Shown: in pieces, positions 7,129 to 7,345 of the stretch
Numbering within the stretch: the first letter of the stretch is position 1
Layout of the letters: every line of letters begins with the position of its first letter
DNA from: SVQP01 sp045603085
GTDB taxonomy: Bacteria; Bacillota; Clostridia; Oscillospirales; CAG-272
NCBI GenBank assembly: GCA_045603085.1
Contig: JAZULL010000080.1
Coordinates: forward strand, 1 to 7,345
Direction: 5' to 3'
Length of the DNA: 7,345 bases
Position numbers and translations under genes: made by a program
The notes under the pieces: generated by a model
Told to the model about the DNA's origin: nothing
The model's database searches: none
What the model saw: the letters and a program-made list of their open reading frames with translations, nothing else

Positions 7129-7345
7129 TTATTCTTCTTCTTCCACGTCGTCGTCATAGTCCTGATCGGTGGTCAGGCGGTTTGCAATGGTCTCTGCCTG
7201 CAGTGCCGAGAGAATGACGTGCTCGGAGTCGGTGATGATGACCGCGCAGGCGCGGCGGCCGCAGGTGACGTCGATGGCGCGCCCGTCGTCCTTGGCGCTT
7301 TGGATCAATCTCTTGATGGGAGCGCTATCGGGGCTGGCCAGCGCG
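7129..7345 (-). CDS. remA: RemA/DUF370 family regulatory protein (N-terminus cut by window edge)
   Basis: The last 71 residues of a RemA-like protein; about 15-20 N-terminal residues lie past the window. In Bacillus subtilis RemA is a DNA-binding activator of biofilm matrix operons, and the same family is widespread in Clostridia, where its role is less clear. The recognisable core is SPDSAPIKRLIQ, then CGRRACAVIITDS and HVILSALQAETIANRL, which follow the family pattern closely. The Arg-Arg of GRR belongs to the conserved basic patch linked to DNA binding. Two Cys residues flank it (CGRRAC), where Bacillus has Tyr and Arg. The protein ends in a strongly acidic tail (DYDDDVEEEE). It is the first gene seen in the operon, which matches the usual position upstream of rpoZ. 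Confidence 0.92.
   Translation of the reverse strand, partial: ALASPDSAPIKRLIQSAKDDGRAIDVTCGRRACAVIITDSEHVILSALQAETIANRLTTDQDYDDDVEEEE

Noticed and set aside
1..7345. CRISPR repeats, insertion sequences, tRNA or rRNA genes, prophage or defence genes.
   Set aside because: Reading both strands showed no direct repeat array, no terminal inverted repeats with a transposase, no RNA gene and no unexplained stretch above 55 bases. The window is fully accounted for by eight housekeeping genes.

Overview
This window is a compact bacterial housekeeping locus. It holds eight genes, all on the minus strand, so transcription runs from base 7345 towards base 1. The gene order in that direction is remA (3' part only), rpoZ, priA, def, fmt, a YugP-type membrane zinc metallopeptidase gene, rsmB and rlmN (5' part only, cut by base 1). 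This order is the classic Bacillota (Firmicutes) cluster. The peptidase gene between fmt and rsmB, the long omega subunit and the G+C-rich sequence suggest a Clostridia member, probably an Oscillospirales/Ruminococcaceae-like gut anaerobe. The class-level placement is an inference from gene order and protein style, not from a database comparison.

Layout: remA ends at 7129. A 55-base gap follows, AT-rich compared with its surroundings. rpoZ occupies 7073-6801, and priA starts 10 bases later (6790-4271). After 29 bases comes def (4241-3786), after 23 bases fmt (3762-2824), and after 12 bases the peptidase gene (2811-2083). The peptidase stop codon overlaps the rsmB start by one base (rsmB 2083-761). 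rlmN begins 3 bases after the rsmB stop, and its Shine-Dalgarno sequence lies inside the last rsmB codons. No terminator hairpin or convincing internal promoter was found, so the set looks like one polycistronic unit whose promoter lies upstream of 7345. No gene-free stretch exceeds 55 bases.

The genes connect several core processes. Omega (RpoZ) supports RNA polymerase and PriA restarts stalled replication forks. Fmt formylates initiator Met-tRNA and Def removes that formyl group from new proteins. RsmB makes m5C in 16S rRNA, and RlmN makes m2A in 23S rRNA and tRNA. RemA is a small DNA-binding regulator known from Bacillus biofilm control. The peptidase has no firmly assigned role.

I found no sign of a new defence system, mobile element, CRISPR array, RNA gene or transferred segment. 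The points worth a second look are small. gmk is absent from its usual place between remA and rpoZ, and coaBC is absent between rpoZ and priA. The rlmN ribosome binding site is built from an Arg-Arg-Arg codon run in rsmB. priA has no good Shine-Dalgarno sequence. A few motif variants occur in RemA, RsmB, PriA and omega.
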